Part shown: piece after piece, positions 12,786-20,147 of the stretch
Numbering within the stretch: the first letter of the stretch is position 1
Layout of the letters: each line of letters starts with the position of its first letter
Source of the DNA: Bacillota bacterium
GTDB lineage: Bacteria; Bacillota; Clostridia; Oscillospirales; Ruminococcaceae
NCBI GenBank assembly: GCA_023396215.1
Contig: JAEWWW010000137.1
Span: 1-23,840 of the forward strand
Direction: 5' to 3'
DNA: 23,840 bases
Position numbers and translations under genes: made by a program
The notes under the pieces: generated by a model
The model's database searches: none
Told to the model about the DNA's origin: nothing
The model's input: the letters and a program-made list of their open reading frames with translations, nothing else

Positions 12786-14522
12786 ATGCGAAAACTGACC
12801 CGTTATCTGCGCAGCTTTAGAAAGGAGGTCATTTTAGGCCCCTTCTTTAAGCTGCTGGAGGCGGTTTTTGAACTGATTGTACCGCTGCTGATGGCGGCGA
12901 TTATCGATAAAGGCATCGGCGGCAACGACCCGGCCTACATCTACCGCATGGGCGGGATGATTGTGCTGCTGGGGATGGCGGGGATGGCCTGCTCCTTTAC
13001 CTGCCAGTATTTGGCCGCGAGGGCTTCACAGGGGATGGGCACCCTGCTGCGCAACGACCTGTTTGCCCATATCAACTCCCTTTCCCACGCCGAGATTGAC
13101 CTTTTGGGTACTCCCTCGCTCATCACACGGCTGACCACCGACATCAACCAGATTCAACTGGCGGTAGCCATGCTCATCCGGCTGGTGGGACGGGTGCCTT
13201 TTTTGGCGCTGGGCGCCACCGTGATGGCCATGAGCCTTGACCTGCGGCTGTCGTTGGTCTTTTGGGCCGCGGTGCCGCTGGTGGGCGGGGTGCTTTACCT
13301 CATCATGAGCCGGTCGGTCCCTTTCTATAAGGTCATTCAAAAAAAGCTGGACCACCTTGCCCTCATTGCCCGGGAGAATTTAGAGGGGGTGCGGGTGATT
13401 CGCGCCTTTTCAAAGCAGGAGGCGGAAACCGGCCGCTTCACCGCCGCCGGGGACGACCACACCCGCACCGCCGTCGCGGTGGGCAAGATTTCCGCTATGC
13501 TCAACCCCGCCACCTATATCATCCTGAATTTCGCCGTCATCGCCATCCTTTGGTTTGGCGGCTTCAGGGTGGAGAGCGGCGCGCTGAGCCAGGGGCAGAT
13601 TATCGCCTTTGTCAACTATCTCAGCCAGATTTTGCTGGCGCTGATTGTGCTGGCCATGCTGGTCGTCGTCTTTACCCGCGCCTCGGCCAGCATCGCGCGG
13701 GTCAACGAGGTCTTTGATATCACCTCCAGCATCACCGAAAGCGGCGGGCCGATGCCTGCCGCCGTCCCCGGCACGCCGCGGGTGGAGTTTAAAGGCCTTT
13801 CCTTTGCATACAACCAAGGGGGCGAATACGCCCTGAAAAACCTGTCGGTGCAGATATCCGCCGGTGAAACGGTGGGAATTATCGGCGGTACCGGCGCGGG
13901 CAAAACCACGCTGGTGCAGCTTATCCCCCGCTTCTATGACGCCACCGAGGGCAGCGTGCTGGTGGACGGGGTGGACGTCAGGGAGTTCCCCCCCACCCTG
14001 CTGCGGCAGCGGATGGGCATTATACCCCAGCGGGCGGCGCTTTTTTCCGGCACGGTGGCGCAAAACCTGCGCTGGCGCTGCCCCGACGCCACCCAGGGCC
14101 AGTTGGAGGCCGCCGCACGGATTGCGCAGGCCGACGAGTTTATCCAAAAGCTGCCCGAGGGCTATGAGAGCCGGATTTTACAGGGGGGTAAAAACCTCTC
14201 GGGCGGGCAGCGTCAGCGGCTGACCATCGCCCGCGCGCTGGTGGGCGGGCCGGATATCCTGATACTGGACGACAGCGCCAGCGCGCTGGATTTTGCCACC
14301 GATGCGGCGCTGCGCCGGGCCCTCAGGCAGGATACCCGGGGCATGACCGTCTTTATCGTTTCGCAGCGGGCCTCCTCCATCAAGCATGCGGACAAAATTA
14401 TTGTGCTGGACGAAGGTCAGGTCGCGGGCATCGGCACCCACCGGCAGCTTTTTGAGAGCTGCGAGGTGTACCGCGCCATCTGCCTGTCACAGCTCAGCGA
14501 CGAGGAGGCGGCAAAGGCATGA
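12786..14522 (+). CDS. ABC exporter half-transporter with degenerate ATPase site (heterodimer subunit 1)
   Basis: A 578-residue type IV (multidrug/lipid) ABC half-transporter with six membrane helices in about residues 15-310 and a nucleotide-binding domain from about 330. Walker A is GGTGAGKTT (K373). The signature LSGGQ (471-475) is intact. Walker B ends D495-D496, with Asp instead of the catalytic Glu, and the switch residue is Gln (SQR, Q527) instead of His. These changes define the non-catalytic site of heterodimeric exporters such as TM287/288 and BmrCD. The ATG at 12786 follows AAAGGG; the next gene starts inside its stop (ATGA). With its partner it probably exports drugs, lipids or peptides; the substrate is not readable. 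Confidence 0.93.
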   Translation: MRKLTRYLRSFRKEVILGPFFKLLEAVFELIVPLLMAAIIDKGIGGNDPAYIYRMGGMIVLLGMAGMACSFTCQYLAARASQGMGTLLRNDLFAHINSLSHAEIDLLGTPSLITRLTTDINQIQLAVAMLIRLVGRVPFLALGATVMAMSLDLRLSLVFWAAVPLVGGVLYLIMSRSVPFYKVIQKKLDHLALIARENLEGVRVIRAFSKQEAETGRFTAAGDDHTRTAVAVGKISAMLNPATYIILNFAVIAILWFGGFRVESGALSQGQIIAFVNYLSQILLALIVLAMLVVVFTRASASIARVNEVFDITSSITESGGPMPAAVPGTPRVEFKGLSFAYNQGGEYALKNLSVQISAGETVGIIGGTGAGKTTLVQLIPRFYDATEGSVLVDGVDVREFPPTLLRQRMGIIPQRAALFSGTVAQNLRWRCPDATQGQLEAAARIAQADEFIQKLPEGYESRILQGGKNLSGGQRQRLTIARALVGGPDILILDDSASALDFATDAALRRALRQDTRGMTVFIVSQRASSIKHADKIIVLDEGQVAGIGTHRQLFESCEVYRAICLSQLSDEEAAKA

Positions 14523-16246
14523 AACAGGTGTTCAAACGACTGCTGAGATACACCCGCCCCTATCTGGGCTATCTGGCGGGGGCGCTGCTCTGCGCCGTCG
14601 CCAGCGTGACCCTGACCCTGCGCTCCCCCATCCTCATTGGCCGGGGGGTAGACCGCATTCTGGGGCCGGGGGCGGTGGATTTTGAGGGGCTGGCGCTGAT
14701 TTTGCTGTGGCTGGCCCTGACGGTGGCGGGCAGCGCCTTTTTTCAGTGGCTGATGGCCCTCTGCACCAACATCGCCGCCCACCGCACCGTTTTGGATTTG
14801 CGCCTTGAGGCCTTTGAGAAGCTGCACCGGCTGCCGCTGAAATACATCGACGGCAACCCCCACGGCAACATCATGAGCCGCATTGTGGGGGATATTGAGC
14901 AGATATCCACCGGGCTGCTGCAGGGCTTTACCCAGCTTTTTACCGGGGTGATTACCATTCTGGGCACCCTGCTGTTTATGCTTTCGCTCAATCTGGGCAT
15001 CACGCTGGTGGTGGTGCTGCTCACCCCCATTTCACTCTTTGTCGCCGCCTTTATCACCGGGCGCACCCACCACATGTTCAGGTCGCAGTCGGCCATTCAG
15101 GGCGAGCTCAGCGGTTATGTGGAAGAGATGCTGGGCGGCCAGAAGGTGGTGAAGGCCTTCGGCTATGAGCAGCGGGCCCAGCAGGGCTTTGAGGCGCTCA
15201 ACGCCGACCTGTATCAGGTGGGGGTCAAGGCACAGCTCTATTCCTCGCTGAGCAACCCCTGCACCCGCTTTGTCAACGGCCTTGTGTATGCCGGGGCGGG
15301 CATTGTGGGGGCGATTACCGCCATCGGCGGCGGCATCTCGGTGGGGCAGCTTTCCTCCTTTTTGGCCTATGCCAACCAGTACACCAAGCCCTTTAACGAG
15401 ATTACCGGCGTTGTCACCGAGCTGCAGACCGCCATCGCCTCGGCCCGCAGGGTATTCGAGCTGCTGGACGAGGCCGAGGAGGCCGACGACAGCGGCCTTG
15501 CGGTGCTAAAGCAGACCGAAGGCAGCGTGCAGCTTGAGCAGGTCAGCTTCTCCTACGACCCTGACAAACAGCTGATAGAGGGGCTGAACCTGCAGGTAAA
15601 CCCGGGGCAGCGCATCGCCATCGTGGGGCCCACCGGCTGCGGCAAAACCACCCTGATTAACCTGCTGATGCGGTTTTACGATGTCACCGGCGGGGCGATA
15701 CGGGTGGATGGCGCGGATATCCGCAGCGTCACCCGGGGCAGCCTGCGCCGCAGCTACGGCATGGTGCTGCAGGAAACCTGGCTGTTTTCGGGAACGGTGC
15801 GGCAAAACATTGCCTACGGCATGCCCGACGCCACCGAAGAGCAGATCATCGAGGCCGCCAAGGCCGCACACGCCCACGGCTTTATCCGCCGTCTGCCCAA
15901 GGGCTACGACACCGTTTTGGGCGAGGACACCAGCCTTTCACAGGGGCAGCGGCAGCTGCTCTGCATCGCCCGGGTGATGCTCAGCCGCCCCCCCATGCTG
16001 ATACTGGACGAAGCCACCAGCAGTATCGACACCCGCACCGAGCTGCGCATCCAGAGCGCCTTTGCCCTGATGATGCAGGGGCGTACCAGCTTCATCGTGG
16101 CCCACAGGCTTTCCACCATCCGCGAGGCCGATATGATTTTGGTGATGAAGGACGGCAACATCATCGAGCAGGGCAGCCACGCCCAACTGCTGGCGCAGGG
16201 GGGCTTTTACGCCAGCCTGTATAACAGCCAGTTTGCCGAGGCCTAA
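14519..16246 (+). CDS. ABC exporter half-transporter with consensus ATPase site (heterodimer subunit 2)
   Basis: A 575-residue half-transporter with membrane helices to about residue 310 and a C-terminal nucleotide-binding domain. Walker A is GPTGCGKTT (K376), Walker B is ILDEATSS with catalytic E498, and the switch histidine is H529 in VAHRLST. The signature is LSQGQ (473-477) instead of LSGGQ. Combined with subunit 1, this gives one hydrolytic site (this Walker B with partner LSGGQ) and one degenerate site (partner D-D/Gln with this LSQGQ), the classic heterodimer arrangement. It starts at ATG 14519 overlapping the partner stop, with GAGGAGG upstream. It ends 11 bases before a CRISPR-like array, and no terminator separates them. 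Confidence 0.94.
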   Translation: MKQVFKRLLRYTRPYLGYLAGALLCAVASVTLTLRSPILIGRGVDRILGPGAVDFEGLALILLWLALTVAGSAFFQWLMALCTNIAAHRTVLDLRLEAFEKLHRLPLKYIDGNPHGNIMSRIVGDIEQISTGLLQGFTQLFTGVITILGTLLFMLSLNLGITLVVVLLTPISLFVAAFITGRTHHMFRSQSAIQGELSGYVEEMLGGQKVVKAFGYEQRAQQGFEALNADLYQVGVKAQLYSSLSNPCTRFVNGLVYAGAGIVGAITAIGGGISVGQLSSFLAYANQYTKPFNEITGVVTELQTAIASARRVFELLDEAEEADDSGLAVLKQTEGSVQLEQVSFSYDPDKQLIEGLNLQVNPGQRIAIVGPTGCGKTTLINLLMRFYDVTGGAIRVDGADIRSVTRGSLRRSYGMVLQETWLFSGTVRQNIAYGMPDATEEQIIEAAKAAHAHGFIRRLPKGYDTVLGEDTSLSQGQRQLLCIARVMLSRPPMLILDEATSSIDTRTELRIQSAFALMMQGRTSFIVAHRLSTIREADMILVMKDGNIIEQGSHAQLLAQGGFYASLYNSQFAEA

Positions 16247-16257
16247 GGGCCGGGCAT

Positions 16258-16494
16258 GTCGCCTCCCCGCGGGAGGTGTGGATTGAAATATTATGGCTTA
16301 TATCACTCCCTTCTTCACCGATGGCCGTCACCTCCGCTTACGGGGGTGTGGGTTGAAATAGGACGATGAGCGACACACCGAAACCGAAGATATGTCACCT
16401 CCCTCCCGGGAGGTGTGGGTTGAAATACCTCAAACTTTGCCGCCGCTTGCTTCCATCGTTTGTCACCTCCCTTGCGGGGGGTGTGGGTTGAAAG
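16258..16494 (+). CRISPR. short orphan CRISPR-like array, four divergent repeats
   Basis: The repeats are at 16258-16289, 16327-16359, 16394-16426 and 16462-16494 (32-33 bp). They share GTC[GA]CCTCC at the left and GGTGTGG[GA]TTGAAA at the right, resembling type I-C repeats. The three intervening segments are 37, 34 and 35 bp and unrelated to one another. The middle of the repeat varies, yet a CCTCC/GG[AG]GG stem is kept in all four. The last repeat ends in G instead of T. There is no AT-rich leader: the preceding gene stops only 11 bases away. There are no cas genes in the window. It is probably a decayed or orphan array. Confidence 0.75.
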
Positions 16495-16510
16495 TTTATC
16501 CGGGAAAAGA

Positions 16511-16555
16511 GCCGAACCACCCCGCCCTGCGGGGCACCCCTCCAAGGAGGGGAAT
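16511..16555. repeat. dispersed palindromic repeat, copy next to the CRISPR-like array
   Basis: It contains CCGAACCACCCCG, a CCCTGCGGGG palindrome and ACCCCTCCAAGGAGGGG. It matches the 3' parts of the tandem units at about 7471-7520 and 7594-7643, and in inverted form the element at the right edge of the window. Confidence 0.75.
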
Positions 16556-16622
16556 TGGGGGGTAGATGGGCAGAGAGCAGGTGCCGCTCCCGCCGCAGCC
16601 TGACCCGGCTACAACGCACAAA

Positions 16623-16652
16623 GGCCCTCCATGGTGTACACCATGGAGGGCC
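16623..16652. terminator. 30-bp perfect palindrome, terminator-like
   Basis: GGCCCTCCATGGTGT (16623-16637) is followed immediately by its exact reverse complement (16638-16652). The RNA would form a stem of about 13 bp with a GTAC loop, followed by GTTTCATC. It is the first strong stop signal after the ABC exporter operon and the array. From 16556 to 16876 I otherwise see no supportable gene. Confidence 0.5.
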
Positions 16653-16876
16653 GTTTCATCTGTCCGGCTATTACTGCCCGTTGCATCCCGACGCCGGGGC
16701 CGCCCCCCACGGTAGCTATGGCGCCGACAGGCAGGAGCTTACCCCCGCCGACCCGCTGCGGCAGACCCCAAAACAGATTGTAAATATTTTATGAAGTAGG
16801 CAATAAATGCTGGTTTACTCCCCACTATATGGGTGTATACCAACGTCTGACCGCCTTTTGAAAGGAATGTTTCAAT

Positions 16877-18151
16877 ATGAAAAAGATACTGAAAGCCACC
16901 GCCCTTTCGCTTTCGGCCGCGCTGCTGCTTACCGCCTGCGCCGCGCCGGGGCTGGGGCCCGCGCCCAACCCCGGAGAACCCACCGCCGTTTTGGCCGATA
17001 CCGACGGCAGGCTGACGGCTCAAGGCTCCGACACCCATGAACCGGACAGCCAGCTGGCTTTGAGCATCGGCCGCTTTGGCCTTGACCTCTACCGCAGCCT
17101 TTACACCCCCGATGAAAACCTGATTATCTCTCCCCTGAGCCTTTACACCGCGCTGGCGATGCTCTACAGCGGCGCCGACGGCCAGAGCGCACAGCAGCTG
17201 GCGGACGCGATGTATATCCCGGAGGGCGACTTTCACGCCGCCATGCGGGAGCTGCAGCTCTACCTGCTGGCCCCCCGCGACGATACCAAGCTGCTGACCG
17301 CCAACTCGGTCTGGCTGCGGGATAGCTTTGCCGGTGATGTGAGCCAAAACTTTTTGGACAATAACGCCGCCAACTACGCCGCCCGCATCGAGGCGCTGGA
17401 TTTTGACAACCCCGCCGCAAAAGACACCATCAACGGCTGGGTGGAGAAAAACACAAATGGCCTGATACAAAAGGTGATTGAGAACGATATTGACCCCGCA
17501 ATCATGCTTTACCTGATTAACACCGTTTACTTTAAGGCCAAATGGACCACCCCTTTTAAGGGCGGGGCCACCCATAAGGGCAACTTTAATACCCCCGCCG
17601 GGGTGGTGCAGGCCGATATGATGAACCTGCGCGCCCAACTGGTAAGCTATGAGGACGATAACCTGCAGGCGGCGGTGCTGCCCTATACCGATGGCAAAAC
17701 CTCGATGCTGGTGGTGCTGCCCAAAAATCTGGACGACTTTGTAAAGAGCTTCACAGCCGAGGAGCTGCTGCCGCTGATGGCAAAGATGCAGTCCCGCGAG
17801 GTACTGCTGACCATGCCCAAGGTGGATACCTCCACCAAGCTGGCGCCTGTCGAGGCGCTGGCCGCTCTGGGGGTCACCGATATCTTTGACCCCGCCACAG
17901 CCGATTTAACCGCCCTGAGCCCCAAGGCCAAGGCGATTGGCCTGCATGTGGGCGAAATCAGCCACCAGACGGTCCTCAAGATTGACGAAGAAGGCACCGA
18001 GGCCGCCGCCGTAACGGTGGTCGCCCCGGAGGCAACCTCGGCGCCGATAGACCAGATGGTGATGACGGTGGACCACCCCTACTTTGTCGCGGTGGTGGAC
18101 CATCAGGCCGGGGTGCTGTTCGCAGGGTCGATTGTAGACCCCACCAAATAA
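16877..18151 (+). CDS. serpin family protease inhibitor, lipoprotein
   Basis: A 424-residue serpin with a lipoprotein signal; the lipobox LTAC gives lipidated C21, so it is displayed on the outer face of the membrane. Serpin hallmarks are ENLIISPLSLYTALAMLYSG, LINTVYFKAKWTTPF, the reactive-loop hinge EEGTEAAA (371-378) and the C-terminal HPYFVAVVD with VLFAGSIVDP. The small residues of the hinge (G373, T374, A376-A378) indicate an inhibitory serpin able to insert its loop. Counting from the hinge, the predicted scissile bond P1-P1' is T387-S388. Targets are probably extracellular serine or cysteine proteases. Bacterial serpins are uncommon but known in gut bacteria. AAAGGA lies 10 bases before the ATG. 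It is a single gene with a very strong terminator. Confidence 0.95.
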   Translation: MKKILKATALSLSAALLLTACAAPGLGPAPNPGEPTAVLADTDGRLTAQGSDTHEPDSQLALSIGRFGLDLYRSLYTPDENLIISPLSLYTALAMLYSGADGQSAQQLADAMYIPEGDFHAAMRELQLYLLAPRDDTKLLTANSVWLRDSFAGDVSQNFLDNNAANYAARIEALDFDNPAAKDTINGWVEKNTNGLIQKVIENDIDPAIMLYLINTVYFKAKWTTPFKGGATHKGNFNTPAGVVQADMMNLRAQLVSYEDDNLQAAVLPYTDGKTSMLVVLPKNLDDFVKSFTAEELLPLMAKMQSREVLLTMPKVDTSTKLAPVEALAALGVTDIFDPATADLTALSPKAKAIGLHVGEISHQTVLKIDEEGTEAAAVTVVAPEATSAPIDQMVMTVDHPYFVAVVDHQAGVLFAGSIVDPTK

Positions 18152-18220
18152 CTATCCTTTGGCCCCTTACCCAATTGCCAACCCTTGCTGATACATCTCT
18201 TAACCCCCCAGCACCGGAAA

Positions 18221-18258
18221 GCCGCCCCCCGCACAACTGTGCGGGGGGCGGCCTTTTT
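18221..18258. terminator. very strong intrinsic terminator after the serpin gene
   Basis: A perfect 14-bp GC-rich stem (18221-18234 with 18239-18252) around an AACT loop, followed by CTTTTTGTTT. It separates the serpin gene from the convergent C_GCAxxG_C_C gene. Confidence 0.9.
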
Positions 18259-18292
18259 GTTTGGTACTATTACTATCCTTGAAGTGCGGCGC

Positions 18293-18733
18293 TTAGGCTG
18301 GCATCTCCCCCTGCTCCAGCATCTCTTCGGTCAGCCCGGCGGCCAGACCCACCAGTTGCTTGCAGGATAATTTGTCGCTGCCGGGGGCAGGCTTCTGATG
18401 GAAGTCGCCGTCCAGCAGGTCGCGGCAGATGATAGACCCTGCTTTCTCTTTGAAGCGGGCGGCCAACGCCTGTATGCCCTGATAGTGGGCCAGCTTTTCT
18501 TCCTTATTGTCGGGGACGGTGTAGCCGTACTTCAGCCCCGCCACCATAAACATGGCCGATACCGCTCCGCAGACCTCCTTGAGCCGGCCCATGCCGCCCC
18601 CAAAGGAGGAGGTCAGCATCAGGGCCGTTTCCTTATCCAGCCCCACATCCTCGTGAAATGCGGCAAACACCGCCTGTGCGCAGTTATATCCCTGGTCGAA
18701 CAAAGCCTCAGCCTTCTGTAAACCTGTTCCCAT
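18293..18733 (-). CDS. C_GCAxxG_C_C family putative redox protein
   Basis: A 146-residue small cytoplasmic protein of the C_GCAxxG_C_C family, a group of presumed redox-active or metal-binding proteins common in anaerobes. The ordered cysteines are C18 (in GYNCAQAVFAAF), C55 (EVCGAVSA, the GCAxxG-like element after GGGMGRL), C103 (IICRDLL) and C124 (LSCKQLV). The first glycine of GCAxxG is replaced here (VCGAVS reading). The ATG at 18733 follows AGAGGGGC on the minus strand. It has its own consensus promoter and is divergent from a GntR-ABC operon. The electron partner or ligand is unknown. Confidence 0.88.
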   Translation of the reverse strand: MGTGLQKAEALFDQGYNCAQAVFAAFHEDVGLDKETALMLTSSFGGGMGRLKEVCGAVSAMFMVAGLKYGYTVPDNKEEKLAHYQGIQALAARFKEKAGSIICRDLLDGDFHQKPAPGSDKLSCKQLVGLAAGLTEEMLEQGEMPA

Positions 18734-18790
18734 TTTGGCAGCCCCTCTCTTCTGTTTATTTTTTCTCTCTGGCTGTTCAAACTACTGTAT

Positions 18791-18819
18791 ATTATATCGG
18801 CCCCGCACCGGCAATTCAA
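18791..18819 (-). promoter_or_regulatory. promoter of the C_GCAxxG_C_C gene
   Basis: On the minus strand a -35 TTGAAT (18819-18814) and a consensus -10 TATAAT (18796-18791) are separated by exactly 17 bp. The start point is near 18784, about 50 bases before the coding start. Confidence 0.75.
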
Positions 18820-18842
18820 CGATAAAAAATCACCGTACCCCC

Positions 18843-18871
18843 TTGACAGTCATTTGGTTTGGTGTTATAGT
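18843..18871 (+). promoter_or_regulatory. promoter of the GntR-ABC operon
   Basis: A consensus -35 TTGACA (18843-18848) and -10 TATAGT (18866-18871) are exactly 17 bp apart. The start is near 18878, inside a small inverted repeat. Confidence 0.85.
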
Positions 18872-18893
18872 TAGTTACACAAGCAATTAACTA
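18872..18893. promoter_or_regulatory. TAGTTA-N10-TAACTA inverted repeat, candidate GntR operator
   Basis: TAGTTA (18872-18877) and TAACTA (18888-18893) lie directly downstream of the -10, spanning the predicted start. The position fits autorepression by the GntR/YtrA-type regulator encoded next. The match to any known operator consensus was not established. Confidence 0.5.
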
Positions 18894-18915
18894 GTTTAGT
18901 AGCGGAGGTGATTTT

Positions 18916-19284
18916 TTGCTGGCGCAGTTTGACGAAGAGAAGCCTATCTATCTCCAGATTGCCGAAAACATCGAGGACGCTATCCTCGCGGGCGCTTTTG
19001 AGGAAGAAACACAGGTACCATCCACCACCGAGATTTCGGTTCGTTTTAAAATTAATCCGGCGACAGCCTTAAAGGGGGTCAACCTTTTGGTCGATAACGA
19101 AATTCTGTATAAAAAGCGGGGTCTGGGTATGTTTGTACAAGAGGGTGCGGCAGAAAAAATCCGCAGCCGGCGCAAGGTGGCCTTTTATGACCGCTATGTG
19201 CAGGCCCTGCTGGCTGAGGCACAAAAGCTTGGCCTGACCAAAGGCGAGGTCATCAGCATGATAGAAGGTGGGTTTGAACAATGA
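18916..19284 (+). CDS. GntR family transcriptional regulator, YtrA type
   Basis: A 122-residue short GntR regulator: an N-terminal winged helix (about 10-75, with KPIYLQIAENIEDAILAGAF, VPSTTEISVRFKINPATALKGVNLL and the wing YKKRGLGMFV) and a short C-terminal helical tail for dimerisation, as in the YtrA subfamily. The start is TTG at 18916, with GGAGGTG at 18904-18910. Its stop overlaps the next ATG (ATGA), so regulator, ATPase and permease form one translationally coupled operon. In Bacillus, YtrA-type regulators repress ABC operons that respond to cell-envelope stress; a similar job is likely here. Confidence 0.92.
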   Translation: MLAQFDEEKPIYLQIAENIEDAILAGAFEEETQVPSTTEISVRFKINPATALKGVNLLVDNEILYKKRGLGMFVQEGAAEKIRSRRKVAFYDRYVQALLAEAQKLGLTKGEVISMIEGGFEQ

Positions 19285-20147
19285 GCGTTGTAGAAATTAA
19301 AAACCTGAGCAAAAGCTTCGGCCCGGTGGCGGCGCTTAAGGATGTTTCGCTCACCTTTGAGGCAGGGCGCATCTACGGCCTGCTGGGGCGCAACGGGGCG
19401 GGCAAAACCACCCTGCTCAACCTGATGACCAACAAGCTCTTCCCCGATGGTGGGCAGGTGCTGGTGGACGGCGAGCCGGTGATGGAAAACGACAACGCCC
19501 TTTCAAAAATATTCTGCATGGGCGAAAAAAACCTTTACCCCGAAGAGATGCGGGTGCGGCAGGTCATCCGGTGGACAGCCGCCTTTTACCCCGGCTTTGA
19601 CGCCGCCTACGCCGACCATCTGGCCGGGCTTTTCGGGCTGAAAACCGATAAACGGGTGCGCGCGCTTTCCACCGGGTATGGCTCTATCTTTAAGATTGTG
19701 CTGGCTTTGGCCTGCAACGCCCCCATCCTGCTGCTGGATGAGCCGGTGCTGGGGCTGGACGCCGGGCACCGCGACCTCTTTTACCGGGAGATGATTGCAA
19801 ACTACAGCGAGCATCCAAAGACGGTGGTGCTTTCCACCCATCTCATCGAGGAGGCCAGCAGCCTGATTGAGCAAGTGGCTATCCTCAAGGAGGGGCGGCT
19901 GATGTTATCCGAGGCGGCCCAGTCGCTGCTGGAGCGGGGGTACAGCGTATCCGGCCCGGCGGGCGCGGTGGACGCCTTTACCGCAGGCAAGCAGATTTTG
20001 GGCGCAGACCGGCTTGGGGGGCTCAAGACCGCCTACCTGCTGGGGCAGCCGCCCCAACAGCCGCCGCAGGGGCTGGAGTTCTCCCGCCTTGACCTGCAGC
20101 GTCTCTTTATTCAGCTCACCAACCCCGAAGGAGGTAACCTGCTATGA
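19281..20147 (+). CDS. ABC transporter ATP-binding protein, YtrB-like
   Basis: A 288-residue stand-alone ATPase. Walker A is GRNGAGKTT (36-44, K42), the signature is a divergent LSTGY (129-133), Walker B is ILLLDEPV (D153, E154) and the switch histidine is H187 in STHLIEE. The expected Q-loop glutamine is not obvious, since the region reads FCMGEKNLYPEE. The C-terminal 60 residues form an extra domain usual in this subfamily. It is coupled at both ends: its ATG overlaps the regulator stop and its stop overlaps the permease ATG. It drives the adjacent membrane protein; the substrate is unknown. Confidence 0.93.
   Translation: MSVVEIKNLSKSFGPVAALKDVSLTFEAGRIYGLLGRNGAGKTTLLNLMTNKLFPDGGQVLVDGEPVMENDNALSKIFCMGEKNLYPEEMRVRQVIRWTAAFYPGFDAAYADHLAGLFGLKTDKRVRALSTGYGSIFKIVLALACNAPILLLDEPVLGLDAGHRDLFYREMIANYSEHPKTVVLSTHLIEEASSLIEQVAILKEGRLMLSEAAQSLLERGYSVSGPAGAVDAFTAGKQILGADRLGGLKTAYLLGQPPQQPPQGLEFSRLDLQRLFIQLTNPEGGNLL

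Noticed and set aside
16315..16619. Minus-strand frames across the CRISPR-like array with repeated THTP/PTPP motifs
   Set aside because: They are translations of the repeats, a known artefact of type I-C-like arrays, without ribosome binding sites.
16556..16794. Possible small gene or gene remnant before the serpin (frame with YYCPLHPDAGAAPHGSYGADR)
   Set aside because: It crosses a 30-bp palindrome and the dispersed repeat, has no ribosome binding site and matches no family I recognise.
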